From positions 434,001 to 498,000 of the forward strand of contig NZ_JACGWS010000001.1 of assembly GCF_014397005.1 (NCBI RefSeq): DNA of 64,000 bases, in the 5' to 3' direction. Source of the DNA: Kordia aestuariivivens (GTDB lineage Bacteria > Bacteroidota > Bacteroidia > Flavobacteriales > Flavobacteriaceae). A program made the translations under genes and the position numbers. This document shows positions 33,935 through 41,292 of this stretch, one piece after another; position 1 is the first letter of the stretch, and each line of letters opens with the position of its first letter. The notes below the pieces were generated by a model. The model saw only the letters and a list, made by a program, of their open reading frames with translations. It did not search any database and was not told where the DNA came from.

Positions 33935-34032
33935 TGTTGTGTTATGTTAATTCTGTGTTTAGTAACTGAATTGTGCGAAATTAGTTATTTTTGGTTTAGG
34001 ATAAAAAATAGTTGTCAATAATAACAATAGAA

Positions 34033-34761
34033 ATGGATAATAAAGAAAAATTGAATTCAGAAGAGTATTTTGTGTCAACTGTCACAACACAAATTTTAGA
34101 GACCAAGAAGCGACTAGATCGGTTGGTATTTCTTTTGATTTTGATTACAGCTATTGGCGCAATTTATTATAAAAACCCGCCAGAAAGCTTTAATTTTTTA
34201 GTTTCTAAAATCACACCATTTGGATATCATTTAGGGATTATTTTCGGTTTGTTGGGTTTGTTTGCAGTAATTGGTTCTAAATTGATTGATTATATTATCA
34301 AGCGAAGAAAAATAGATAATTATTTATTAAATGATATTTTTTTGATTAAAAATTATAAAGAAGAGCATGTGTTGTTTCCCGAAGAAACTTCTGAAAAGGA
34401 AATCATCACAAATAAATTACATTACATTTCAAGAACCGTAATTCCTAGTTCGTTTTACGAGTTCTTTTACACCTTGTTTATTTCCAAAAAAGATTTACGT
34501 TTGCCTTCAGTTATTGTGTTGATGTGTATTTTTATGAGTGCTCATGCAGTTTCTATTGTTCATGTTGTAACGATATGCGAAGGAAATTTTGAATATCTTG
34601 GCGCTATTGGAATGATTGCTTTTTATGTTGTTTTTTATAGTGGATTTTTAAGTTCTATAAAAAAGTATCGAGCAGAACTTGTTCATCCAGCGCTTAGTTT
34701 TATGGCTATTATAGGAATCCTTACGATACTTCTTTTGATTATTGGATATAATACCATTTAG
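34033..34761 (+). CDS. Polytopic membrane protein of unknown function
   Basis: A 242-residue protein with about five to six membrane segments (LVFLLILITAIGAIYY, GYHLGIIFGLLGLFAVIGS, VIVLMCIFMSAHAVSIVHVV, YLGAIGMIAFYVVFYSGFL, FMAIIGILTILLLIIGY) and one polar central region of about 60 residues. ATG 34033 is chosen; a TTG at 34012 would add seven residues. No motif or family recognised. Divergent from the aminotransferase and followed by a terminator. Confidence 0.7.
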   Translation: MDNKEKLNSEEYFVSTVTTQILETKKRLDRLVFLLILITAIGAIYYKNPPESFNFLVSKITPFGYHLGIIFGLLGLFAVIGSKLIDYIIKRRKIDNYLLNDIFLIKNYKEEHVLFPEETSEKEIITNKLHYISRTVIPSSFYEFFYTLFISKKDLRLPSVIVLMCIFMSAHAVSIVHVVTICEGNFEYLGAIGMIAFYVVFYSGFLSSIKKYRAELVHPALSFMAIIGILTILLLIIGYNTI

Positions 34762-34798
34762 AGTATAACTGGCATAAGGTGTAATGTTTATGTGAAAC

Positions 34799-34828
34799 GA
34801 AAAAAGCCTACGCGAAGTAGACTTTTTT
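34799..34828. terminator. Bidirectional terminator hairpin
   Basis: Stem AAAAAG-CCTAC with GTAG-ACTTTTTT (one mismatch) and a short loop, between the convergent membrane protein and desaturase genes. Confidence 0.75.
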
Positions 34829-34850
34829 GATATTGTATAGTTTTGTAGAT

Positions 34851-35903
34851 TTAGTTAGAAAAACGCACTTTTTCCAATCGGTAATATTCTCTAAACGTAA
34901 TCATACGTTGTTCTTCTTCATCCCATAATTTGTGAAACATCATTTTCAATCCGTCTTTAAACGAAAGTGTAGTCACATATTTTGATAATATTTTATTCTC
35001 AGTGAAACACTTTTTTAGGTTGTAATTTGGAATTCTACTGTTTAAATGGTGAATGTGGTGAATTCCAATATGTCCTGTAAACCATTCCATAATTTTTGGA
35101 AGTTTTATGTAGCTACTTCCTTTGATTGCAGATAATAAAAAGTCCCAATCTTCTTTCCATTTTTTATATGAGTGTTCATGCTGATGCTGGATGTAGAAAA
35201 ACCAAAAGGCAATGATTCCAAAAAAGAATAATATGATAAACTGAACCGCAAAGAAATCTGCCCAACCTATAAAATATCCTAATATTAAATAGGGAACAAT
35301 CATTACAATATTATCTTTAATTAGTAAGTATGTGGTTCTTTTCCAGTTATTGAATTTTAGAAAAGGATATTTTGTGGTAATTATTAAATAATATGCAGGA
35401 GCAATTACAAAAATTACAATTGGACTTCTGAATACTTTGTATTTGAATCTTCCCCATCGACTTTTTGCTCTAAACTCTTCGACAGTTAGTGTTGGTAAAT
35501 CGCCAACTTGTCTGACTTCTTTTTCTAGTTGTCCGTTGTGTCCGTGGTGAAATGTATGTGTTTCTGCCCAATATTTGAATGGTAAAAAACTAAATATGCT
35601 GCACACATATCCTATAAAATTACTTGCTTTTTGTGATTTTATAAATGAATTGTGTCCGCAATCATGCTGAATGATAAAAATTCGAACTAAGAAAAATGCA
35701 TTTACAATTCCTAGTAAGAAAGTAAGTATTAGTGAAAAGTCAAGTGTGAAGTACATTAATGCCCAAACAGCTATGAATGGTAAAAAAGAGGATGCTATTT
35801 GGCCAATTGCTTTTCCTGTACTTTTCTTTTTATACTTTGCAATAATTGATTTCCAATTTTTTAAAGCTTCTTTAATTTCTTGATCAACGTTTTGATGCGT
35901 CAT
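34851..35903 (-). CDS. Fatty acid desaturase
   Basis: Di-iron membrane desaturase of 350 residues. The three histidine boxes are present: HDCGH (80-84), HTFHHGH (116-122) and HIGIHHIHH in the C-terminal third. Four or so hydrophobic segments surround them (FLPFIAVWALMYFTL, LTFLLGIVNAFFLVRIFI, VIFVIAPAYYLII, FIILFFFGIIAFWFFYI). The family introduces cis double bonds into acyl chains, used for membrane fluidity in cold or marine bacteria. Position specificity is not readable. The final cytosolic tail is basic. Confidence 0.93.
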   Translation of the reverse strand: MTHQNVDQEIKEALKNWKSIIAKYKKKSTGKAIGQIASSFLPFIAVWALMYFTLDFSLILTFLLGIVNAFFLVRIFIIQHDCGHNSFIKSQKASNFIGYVCSIFSFLPFKYWAETHTFHHGHNGQLEKEVRQVGDLPTLTVEEFRAKSRWGRFKYKVFRSPIVIFVIAPAYYLIITTKYPFLKFNNWKRTTYLLIKDNIVMIVPYLILGYFIGWADFFAVQFIILFFFGIIAFWFFYIQHQHEHSYKKWKEDWDFLLSAIKGSSYIKLPKIMEWFTGHIGIHHIHHLNSRIPNYNLKKCFTENKILSKYVTTLSFKDGLKMMFHKLWDEEEQRMITFREYYRLEKVRFSN

Positions 35904-36025
35904 GGGAGGAACTATTTTTTAATCTTTAAGTAGTAACGATTATACGGTACAATATATTGCAAATATCGTAATTTGAAAACAATAAATTTACAGAATCATA
36001 AATAAAGATTAGTTTTGTCGAAGAT

Positions 36026-36655
36026 ATGGAAATTATACAAAAATATTTTACAGAATTAACAGAAGAACAAATTGCACAATTTGAGCAATTAGAAGCTTTA
36101 TACAAAGAATGGAATGCACAGATTAATGTGATTTCGAGAAAAGACATTGACGAATTGTACATTAGGCATGTATTGCATGGTTTGGCAATAGCAAAAGTAC
36201 AACCGTTTGTAGCGGGTTCCCGAATTTTAGATGTTGGAACTGGTGGCGGTTTCCCTGGAATTCCTTTGGCTATTTTATTTCCAGAAGTACAATTTGTACT
36301 CGTAGACGCTATTGGTAAAAAAATTAAAGTTGTGGAAGCTGTTGCAGAAAGTATTGGACTTACAAATGTTTCTGCACATCATATCCGCGCTGAAAAAGTA
36401 AAAGGAGAATTCGATTTTATCGTAAGTAGAGCAGTGACCAATATGCCTGATTTTGTAAAATGGGTTCGAAAGAAAGTTGCTAAAAAGCAAAAACACGAAT
36501 TGAAGAATGGAATTTTATATTTAAAAGGAGGCGATCTTGCTGAAGAATTGAAAGATTTTGCGAAAGCAACCTTATTTCCAATTCCAGATTATTTTGAAGA
36601 AGAATTTTTTGAAACAAAAAAAGTAGTGCATGTACCTTTAAAATATAAACCTTAA
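36026..36655 (+). CDS. rsmG: 16S rRNA (guanine-527-N7)-methyltransferase
   Basis: SAM-dependent enzyme methylating G527 in the 530 loop of 16S rRNA, 209 residues, normal family length. Signatures: LYKEWNAQINVISRKDIDEL, RHVLHGLAIAKV, and the SAM motif RILDVGTGGGFPGIPLAI, then FVLVDAIGKKIKVVE and FIVSRAVTNMPDFVKW. Single gene, divergent from the desaturase, ended by a strong hairpin. Confidence 0.97.
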   Translation: MEIIQKYFTELTEEQIAQFEQLEALYKEWNAQINVISRKDIDELYIRHVLHGLAIAKVQPFVAGSRILDVGTGGGFPGIPLAILFPEVQFVLVDAIGKKIKVVEAVAESIGLTNVSAHHIRAEKVKGEFDFIVSRAVTNMPDFVKWVRKKVAKKQKHELKNGILYLKGGDLAEELKDFAKATLFPIPDYFEEEFFETKKVVHVPLKYKP

Positions 36656-36701
36656 AAAATTACAAGTAAGAGTTCAGAGCTTTTCTGTAGCATATAAAAG
36701 T

Positions 36702-36737
36702 AAAAATCCCTTATGTATAACACATAAGGGATTTTTT
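36702..36737. terminator. Bidirectional rho-independent terminator
   Basis: A 15-bp stem AAAAATCCCTTATGT (36702-36716) with its complement ACATAAGGGATTTTT (36722-36736), between rsmG and the convergent DUF6029-like gene. Confidence 0.92.
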
Positions 36738-36775
36738 GTAATTAGTTAGTTGGGGTTGGTTGGTAATTGAGCGTT

Positions 36776-38455
36776 TTAAAATGCTGTTGATATATTAACA
36801 GTAACTCCTGTGCTTTGTGGTACAAAACGGCAAACACCTCCGACACAGACTAATCCGCCTCTTTGTCTTCCGTAGTTTAAGGCAATTCTTGAAGCGCCTC
36901 TTGCATAACTACCTCCAACATTATAATAGTGAATTTGTTCGTCTTTGTCATCGTTTCCGTAATTGTAAATGTCATTTAAGTAGAATGATAGTCTTGGTGT
37001 TACATTAAATTCTAATGTTCCTCCGACCCAGTTTTTGTTGTCGTCTGGTGTCCACAAGTGTTGCACTTCAGCACGAATCGATCTTTTAGAGTTGATTCGG
37101 TAAGTTGTTTCTACTACACCAATATTAGAATTTACTACACCAAGTTTGTCTACTATATAACGTTCGTTGTAATATTGATTTACATAGTAAAATATACTTT
37201 GCCACTTACGATTCCATTTTTTACGAACTTCTAAACTGAATTCAGAAAAGTATTTTTGTCCAAAACCGAAATAGTCTATTTCTGCTTCTCTATCTGTAAA
37301 ATTAAAATCTCCTCTTAATCCAGCCCAATATGAAGCATTTACTGCGATTTTTGTCCCGTACTTTCCTCCAATTGGAGTCCCTTTTTTAAAGTTGTAAAAA
37401 ACATCAACCTGCCCTCCAATTTCACCATATTTTAATAAAGATGGATCTGGAACTGAAATAGTAGGTTGCGCTTGATACACGTATATATTTGTCAATAAAT
37501 AATCGTGTTGTTTTGTCAATCCTGGTAAATAATTCAAGATATTTTCATTGAATACATTTCCAGAAGCTTCCCTTTCAGAAAAGAGGCTCATGTTTTCCAA
37601 CCTTCTAAATGTTGCATCGATTCCTAATCCTTTTTGAGAATATCCGAAGTTTATTAAAAGACCGTTTCCTGGTTCTACAAAATCTGCTATGTATCGTTGT
37701 GTATTTACAACGGCATCTTTGCTTTTAGTAATATATTCTATTCCAGAATAAAATGAGTTTCCTGAATAATCAAGTCGTGCAGAAAAAGCATTCGTCATTT
37801 CATTAAAGCCAGTATTTTGAAATTCTTCAGGAATATCTTCTTTTCTCCCAACATAACTAAATCCAGCTGAGAGTGATGAAGTTTCTAATTTGAATAAATT
37901 TGTAAGATCAACTTCAGAATTAAATCCAAAAATTTCACCTTCCGACACTTCAAAACCATCACGTTGTCTCGCATACATTGCCGTAAACGATAATGCATCT
38001 GATGGATCGTATTTTACACGCCCACCTCTAAAGGAGTTATTAATACCTAAAGGTCTGTTTTCCCATCCGCGTAAAATAAGTCCGCTTCCAAACTGCTCAT
38101 AAAAATAACCTGCGGTGATTTCTAATTTTCGCGTTTTGTACATTGCATAATATTGCGCAATGCCAGAGTCGTCTAGTTTTGGTGAATAGTTTAACAAAGG
38201 CATTGGCGCATAAGATTCTACTTGAATTCCTGCAAACCAATTTCCATAGTTATAGTCTAATTTTAGATAATTATTAGATCGTACATGTTCATCTTCGGCA
38301 AATTTTCCAAGCCCAGTGTCATCATTGTACCACTGGACAATTGATTCAAATCCACCAGTTAGTGCTCCCCAATCTTTCTTTTCTTCATCATCCTTGTCTT
38401 GGGAAAATCCTACAGAAAAAGCCAATGCAAAAGAAAGGTATAGTAATTTTTTCAT
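36776..38455 (-). CDS. DUF6029-like exported beta-barrel protein
   Basis: A 559-residue protein with a signal peptide (MKKLLYLSFALAFSVGFSQ) and an acidic N-terminus. Almost the whole chain is beta-strand-like (NWFAGIQVESYAPMPLL, LEITAGYFYEQFGSGLILRG, SIRAEVQHLWTPDD), ending in a strand GVTVNISTAF, so an outer-membrane barrel is likely. My memory places it in DUF6029; a profile search should confirm this. Two cysteines close together near the end (LVCVGGVCRF) could form a disulfide. It lies downstream of the TlpA-like gene, in the same direction (43-bp gap), and opposite Omp28. Confidence 0.78.
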   Translation of the reverse strand: MKKLLYLSFALAFSVGFSQDKDDEEKKDWGALTGGFESIVQWYNDDTGLGKFAEDEHVRSNNYLKLDYNYGNWFAGIQVESYAPMPLLNYSPKLDDSGIAQYYAMYKTRKLEITAGYFYEQFGSGLILRGWENRPLGINNSFRGGRVKYDPSDALSFTAMYARQRDGFEVSEGEIFGFNSEVDLTNLFKLETSSLSAGFSYVGRKEDIPEEFQNTGFNEMTNAFSARLDYSGNSFYSGIEYITKSKDAVVNTQRYIADFVEPGNGLLINFGYSQKGLGIDATFRRLENMSLFSEREASGNVFNENILNYLPGLTKQHDYLLTNIYVYQAQPTISVPDPSLLKYGEIGGQVDVFYNFKKGTPIGGKYGTKIAVNASYWAGLRGDFNFTDREAEIDYFGFGQKYFSEFSLEVRKKWNRKWQSIFYYVNQYYNERYIVDKLGVVNSNIGVVETTYRINSKRSIRAEVQHLWTPDDNKNWVGGTLEFNVTPRLSFYLNDIYNYGNDDKDEQIHYYNVGGSYARGASRIALNYGRQRGGLVCVGGVCRFVPQSTGVTVNISTAF

Positions 38456-38498
38456 GTAAATATGTTCGTTAGTTTAGTTTTTGGTTGGTTTATTAGGT

Positions 38499-38987
38499 TT
38501 ACTTCGAGTTTTCCTTAACTACGTCGTATAGTTGATCTTCTGCGCCAGGGAAATATCCTGTGTGACGAAATACAATTTTTCCATCTTTAATGACAATTAC
38601 ATGCGGAATTGTTGTGATATTTAAAGATCGTTGTAAATCTTGATTTTCATCTAAAAGAATTTTGTATTCCCAGCCTTTACCATTAATTAATGGCTTTATT
38701 CTTTTCTTGGTTCTAGCATCATCAGTAGCAATTGCAATGAGTTCTACATTTGTTTCATCTTTCCAATCGTCATATACTTCACTAATTGCATCCAATTCAT
38801 TAATACATGGTACGCACCAAGTAGCCCAAAAGCTAATAATTTTCACTCCTTTTTCTTTTGTGATTTCATCCATGTTTAATGAGCTTCCATCCAAAGTTTT
38901 CACAGAGATATTTGGAATTTGTTTCTGTGCATTTATTTGTAGTGTAAGCGCTAAGAATACAACAACAAAACTCATAATTGACTTCAT
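38499..38987 (-). CDS. TlpA-family exported thioredoxin-like protein
   Basis: A 162-residue thiol-disulfide protein: a signal peptide (residues 1-20, ALTLQINAQ) and a thioredoxin fold with the active site WCVPC (Cys58, Cys61) inside IISFWATWCVPCINELD. TTIPHVIVI supplies the cis-Pro region. Members act as periplasmic disulfide reductants for specific partners; here the neighbours DUF6029-like and Omp28 both contain close cysteine pairs and may be partners (inference). First gene of a two-gene unit. Confidence 0.9.
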   Translation of the reverse strand: MKSIMSFVVVFLALTLQINAQKQIPNISVKTLDGSSLNMDEITKEKGVKIISFWATWCVPCINELDAISEVYDDWKDETNVELIAIATDDARTKKRIKPLINGKGWEYKILLDENQDLQRSLNITTIPHVIVIKDGKIVFRHTGYFPGAEDQLYDVVKENSK

Positions 38988-39216
38988 AATTTTTTAGTTT
39001 AATAGTGAGAATGCTGTAAATATATAAAAGGAAAAGTTAAAAAAGCAAGAAAAGTAAAATAAATCAATTTTGCGATTTTCTCCACATTCTCTATATAAAT
39101 TATAGGCTATTTGATTGATTAACTGTTTATTAGTTTTTTCTTTTATTTAACAAAAATTTAATATAATTTAGAGCGCTAATTACACCTTAACCAAAAATTA
39201 TAAAAAAAGAAATCTT

Positions 39217-40536
39217 ATGAAAATTAAAAACATTTTTAAATGCTTAGTCGCGGTAATAGCTGTATTTACATACTCTTGTAGTGGTAGTGATGACGGAGAC
39301 GGCGGAACAACACCTGGAACTGGTGGTGGATCAGGAATCACATCAATTACAGTTACAGCAAGTGAAAATTCAATTGAATTAGGAGGTTCAGTAACATTTA
39401 CTGTAACAGCTAACGACGGTAGTAACGTAACAACTAGCTCAACAATTTTAGTAAATAATACTTCTATTCAAGGAGTATCTTTTACACCAACAGCTACGGG
39501 TTCGTATGTTGTAAGAGCTACAAACGGATCATTATCTAGTGCTAACATTAATGTAGAAGTAATTCCACCAGTAATTACTGCACTGCGCATAGAAAGTCCA
39601 GATGCAAGTATTAAAGTAGGAGATACAGCTGATTTTGTTGTTATTGGAACAGATGCTTCAGGAAATGATTATACAATTACAGATGATGCTACACTTTCTA
39701 TAAACGGAACTCAAATTGAAGGAAGCAGATACATGGCAACTGTTATGGGAGATTTAGTAGCTACAGCTACAAATGGTGGAGTAACTTCTACTGCATTTAC
39801 TTTACCTGTAACTGAAGAAGTTGCACCAGGAACATTTCAAAGAACAGTTGCTGTTATGGATGCAACTGGAACATGGTGCCAATTTTGTCCTAGAGTATCT
39901 TACGGAATTGAATTAGTTGAAGCTGCTACAGATAAAGCATTTATTATTGCTGCACATGTTGGTGATAACATGCAAAATACAGCTAGTTCAGCCTTAATTG
40001 CTCAAATTAATCCAGGAGGAACTTACCCAACAGCAGTACTTAATGGTACTATTGATTGGACATTCCCAGAGCCAAACAATGTTGCTCAAGTAACTAACTT
40101 AGCTAGTGGGACAACATCTAGAGGGTTATCTGTAAACTCAATGGTAGTTGGAAACAACTTACAAGTATATGTGAGTGCAGCATTTGCAGAAAGTTTGCCA
40201 AACGCTAAATTAGTAGTATATGTTCTTGAAAGTGGAATTGATGCTAATCAAGTAAACGGTACAAGTTATTATGGAGGTGTTAATCCACTTAATGAAGCAA
40301 GTGGTTTTACACACAATCACACATTAAGAAGTTCACTTACAGCTGTGCTTGGAGATGCTATCCCTGCAGGAAATACTGGAGCAGGTCAAAAGTATACGCA
40401 AGTATTTGATATTCCTATCCCTACTAATATTGATGATCCAAGTGAGATATCTGTTGTAGCAATGATCGTTGGTAATAACTTTGAGATTGTAGCATCTAAT
40501 GGAGGTCACACAGGAGAAGACAAAGACTTTAATTAA
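39217..40536 (+). CDS. Omp28-related lipoprotein with Ig-like domains
   Basis: A 439-residue exported lipoprotein: signal sequence and lipobox FTYSC (Cys21), then a Gly/Asp/Ser-rich linker. Two Ig-like (Big/PKD-type) domains span about 40-115 and 120-197 (SITVTASENSIELGGSVTFTV; LRIESPDASIKVGDTADFVV). The C-terminal ~230 residues form the Omp28 domain, thioredoxin-like, with a CxxC site Cys221-Cys224 in GTWCQFCPRVSYG. The protein sits outside the cytoplasm and was named from P. gingivalis Omp28. Divergent from the TlpA-like gene; a shared redox role is inference. Confidence 0.9.
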   Translation: MKIKNIFKCLVAVIAVFTYSCSGSDDGDGGTTPGTGGGSGITSITVTASENSIELGGSVTFTVTANDGSNVTTSSTILVNNTSIQGVSFTPTATGSYVVRATNGSLSSANINVEVIPPVITALRIESPDASIKVGDTADFVVIGTDASGNDYTITDDATLSINGTQIEGSRYMATVMGDLVATATNGGVTSTAFTLPVTEEVAPGTFQRTVAVMDATGTWCQFCPRVSYGIELVEAATDKAFIIAAHVGDNMQNTASSALIAQINPGGTYPTAVLNGTIDWTFPEPNNVAQVTNLASGTTSRGLSVNSMVVGNNLQVYVSAAFAESLPNAKLVVYVLESGIDANQVNGTSYYGGVNPLNEASGFTHNHTLRSSLTAVLGDAIPAGNTGAGQKYTQVFDIPIPTNIDDPSEISVVAMIVGNNFEIVASNGGHTGEDKDFN

Positions 40537-40580
40537 TAATTAATTATAATTAGCTAGAATACTCTTAAATTCTTAAAATA

Positions 40581-40607
40581 AAAGCAGCTCACTAGAGCTG
40601 CTTTTTT
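40581..40607 (+). terminator. Rho-independent terminator of the Omp28 gene
   Basis: A 10-bp stem AAAGCAGCTC/GAGCTGCTTT with loop ACTA, followed by TTTT. Confidence 0.9.
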
Positions 40608-40630
40608 AATATACAGAATTTATAACTTTA

Positions 40631-40654
40631 GTGTGTTGTTATGGTTTAACCGTA
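40631..40654 (+). promoter_or_regulatory. Conserved dyad element upstream of precursor gene 1
   Basis: GTGTGTT, then 2 bp, then TATGGT-TTA-ACCGTA. The dyad (40640-40654) begins 9 bp after the GTGTGTT block starts and ends 59 bp before the start codon. The same layout recurs at 40954-40977 with 20 of 24 bases identical. Confidence 0.6.
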
Positions 40655-40676
40655 CTTTAAATTTAAAAATGTTTTA

Positions 40677-40684
40677 TAGTTTTG
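40677..40684 (+). promoter_or_regulatory. Candidate -7 box of precursor gene 1
   Basis: TAGTTTTG fits TAnnTTTG and lies 29 bp before the ATG and 22 bp after the dyad. No clear -33 TTG is present, which could mean an activator-dependent promoter using the dyad. Confidence 0.35.
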
Positions 40685-40712
40685 ATAGTATAACAACAAA
40701 ACTTATAAAATC

Positions 40713-40886
40713 ATGAAGAAACAAAAAATCAACAATTTGCAACTTAACAAAAAAAGCATTTCAAATTTCACTTCAACGCAAGTAAAAGGGAAAGGTTATG
40801 ATCCTGTGTACCTTACGAATCTTCCTACTATGATCTTTTATTTTAATGATAAAGGCGAATGTTTGTGCTTGTCTGTTGATTGCTAA
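40713..40886 (+). CDS. Lanthipeptide-type precursor peptide (LxLNKK leader), variant KGK
   Basis: A 57-residue peptide. The leader MKKQKINNLQLNKKSISNF matches the Bacteroidota leader LxLNKKxIxxL of class I lanthipeptide-like (GG-leader) precursors. The expected processing site reads KGKG here instead of GG. The core of about 30 residues (YDPVYLTNLP... ending ECLCLSVDC) has three Cys and a few Ser/Thr. No LanB, LanC, radical SAM or peptidase-transporter gene lies nearby, so it is an orphan precursor; the modification type is inferred from the leader only. Confidence 0.72.
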   Translation: MKKQKINNLQLNKKSISNFTSTQVKGKGYDPVYLTNLPTMIFYFNDKGECLCLSVDC

Positions 40887-40953
40887 AATATTGAAGTAAG
40901 TATAAATAAAATTATTTATAGAACTATTGTTTTATGTAAATTACAGATAGTGA

Positions 40954-40977
40954 GTGTGTTATTACGGTGAAACCGTA
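40954..40977 (+). promoter_or_regulatory. Conserved dyad element upstream of precursor gene 2
   Basis: GTGTGTT, 2 bp, then TACGGT-GAA-ACCGTA, a perfect dyad at 40963-40977. It ends 60 bp before the ATG, against 59 bp for the first copy. Shared sequence and shared spacing argue for a common regulator or promoter architecture. Confidence 0.6.
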
Positions 40978-41036
40978 TCGGGAAATGTATTTGAATGATT
41001 ATATTTAATTTTATTAATATTCAAAATCACATAACC

Positions 41037-41198
41037 ATGAAAAAAAAGTCGTTAAAAAAAATCAGTTTAAACAAAAATGTAGTTTCAAATCTTAAAGTTG
41101 GAAGTGTAAAAGGCGGAATGCCATCTCAGCAATGTAGCGAGATTTATTATGAAGATGAAGATGGAATGATCATTTGTTGCACTTTTGTAGGTTGCTAA
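41037..41198 (+). CDS. Lanthipeptide-type precursor peptide with GG leader
   Basis: A 53-residue peptide starting at ATG 41037 (an upstream in-frame ATG at 40995 has no leader character). Leader MKKKSLKKISLNKNVVSNL, processing site KGG, then a 26-residue core (MPSQQCSEIYYEDEDGMIIC..., four Cys in total, ending CCTFVGC). Few Ser/Thr remain in the core, so lanthionine rings would be limited and another modification is possible. It follows precursor gene 1 by 150 bp with its own copy of the upstream dyad and a strong terminator. Confidence 0.75.
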   Translation: MKKKSLKKISLNKNVVSNLKVGSVKGGMPSQQCSEIYYEDEDGMIICCTFVGC

Positions 41199-41237
41199 TC
41201 AAATTGAATCACCAATAATAACAATAATTGAAGAATG

Positions 41238-41272
41238 AAAAAGCCAGTGTATCCCATGTACACTGGCTTTTT
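41238..41272. terminator. Bidirectional rho-independent terminator
   Basis: A 14-bp perfect stem AAAAAGCCAGTGTA/TACACTGGCTTTTT (41238-41251, 41259-41272), between precursor gene 2 and the convergent pruA. Confidence 0.93.
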
Positions 41273-41292
41273 AAATATGATAACTTTATAGT

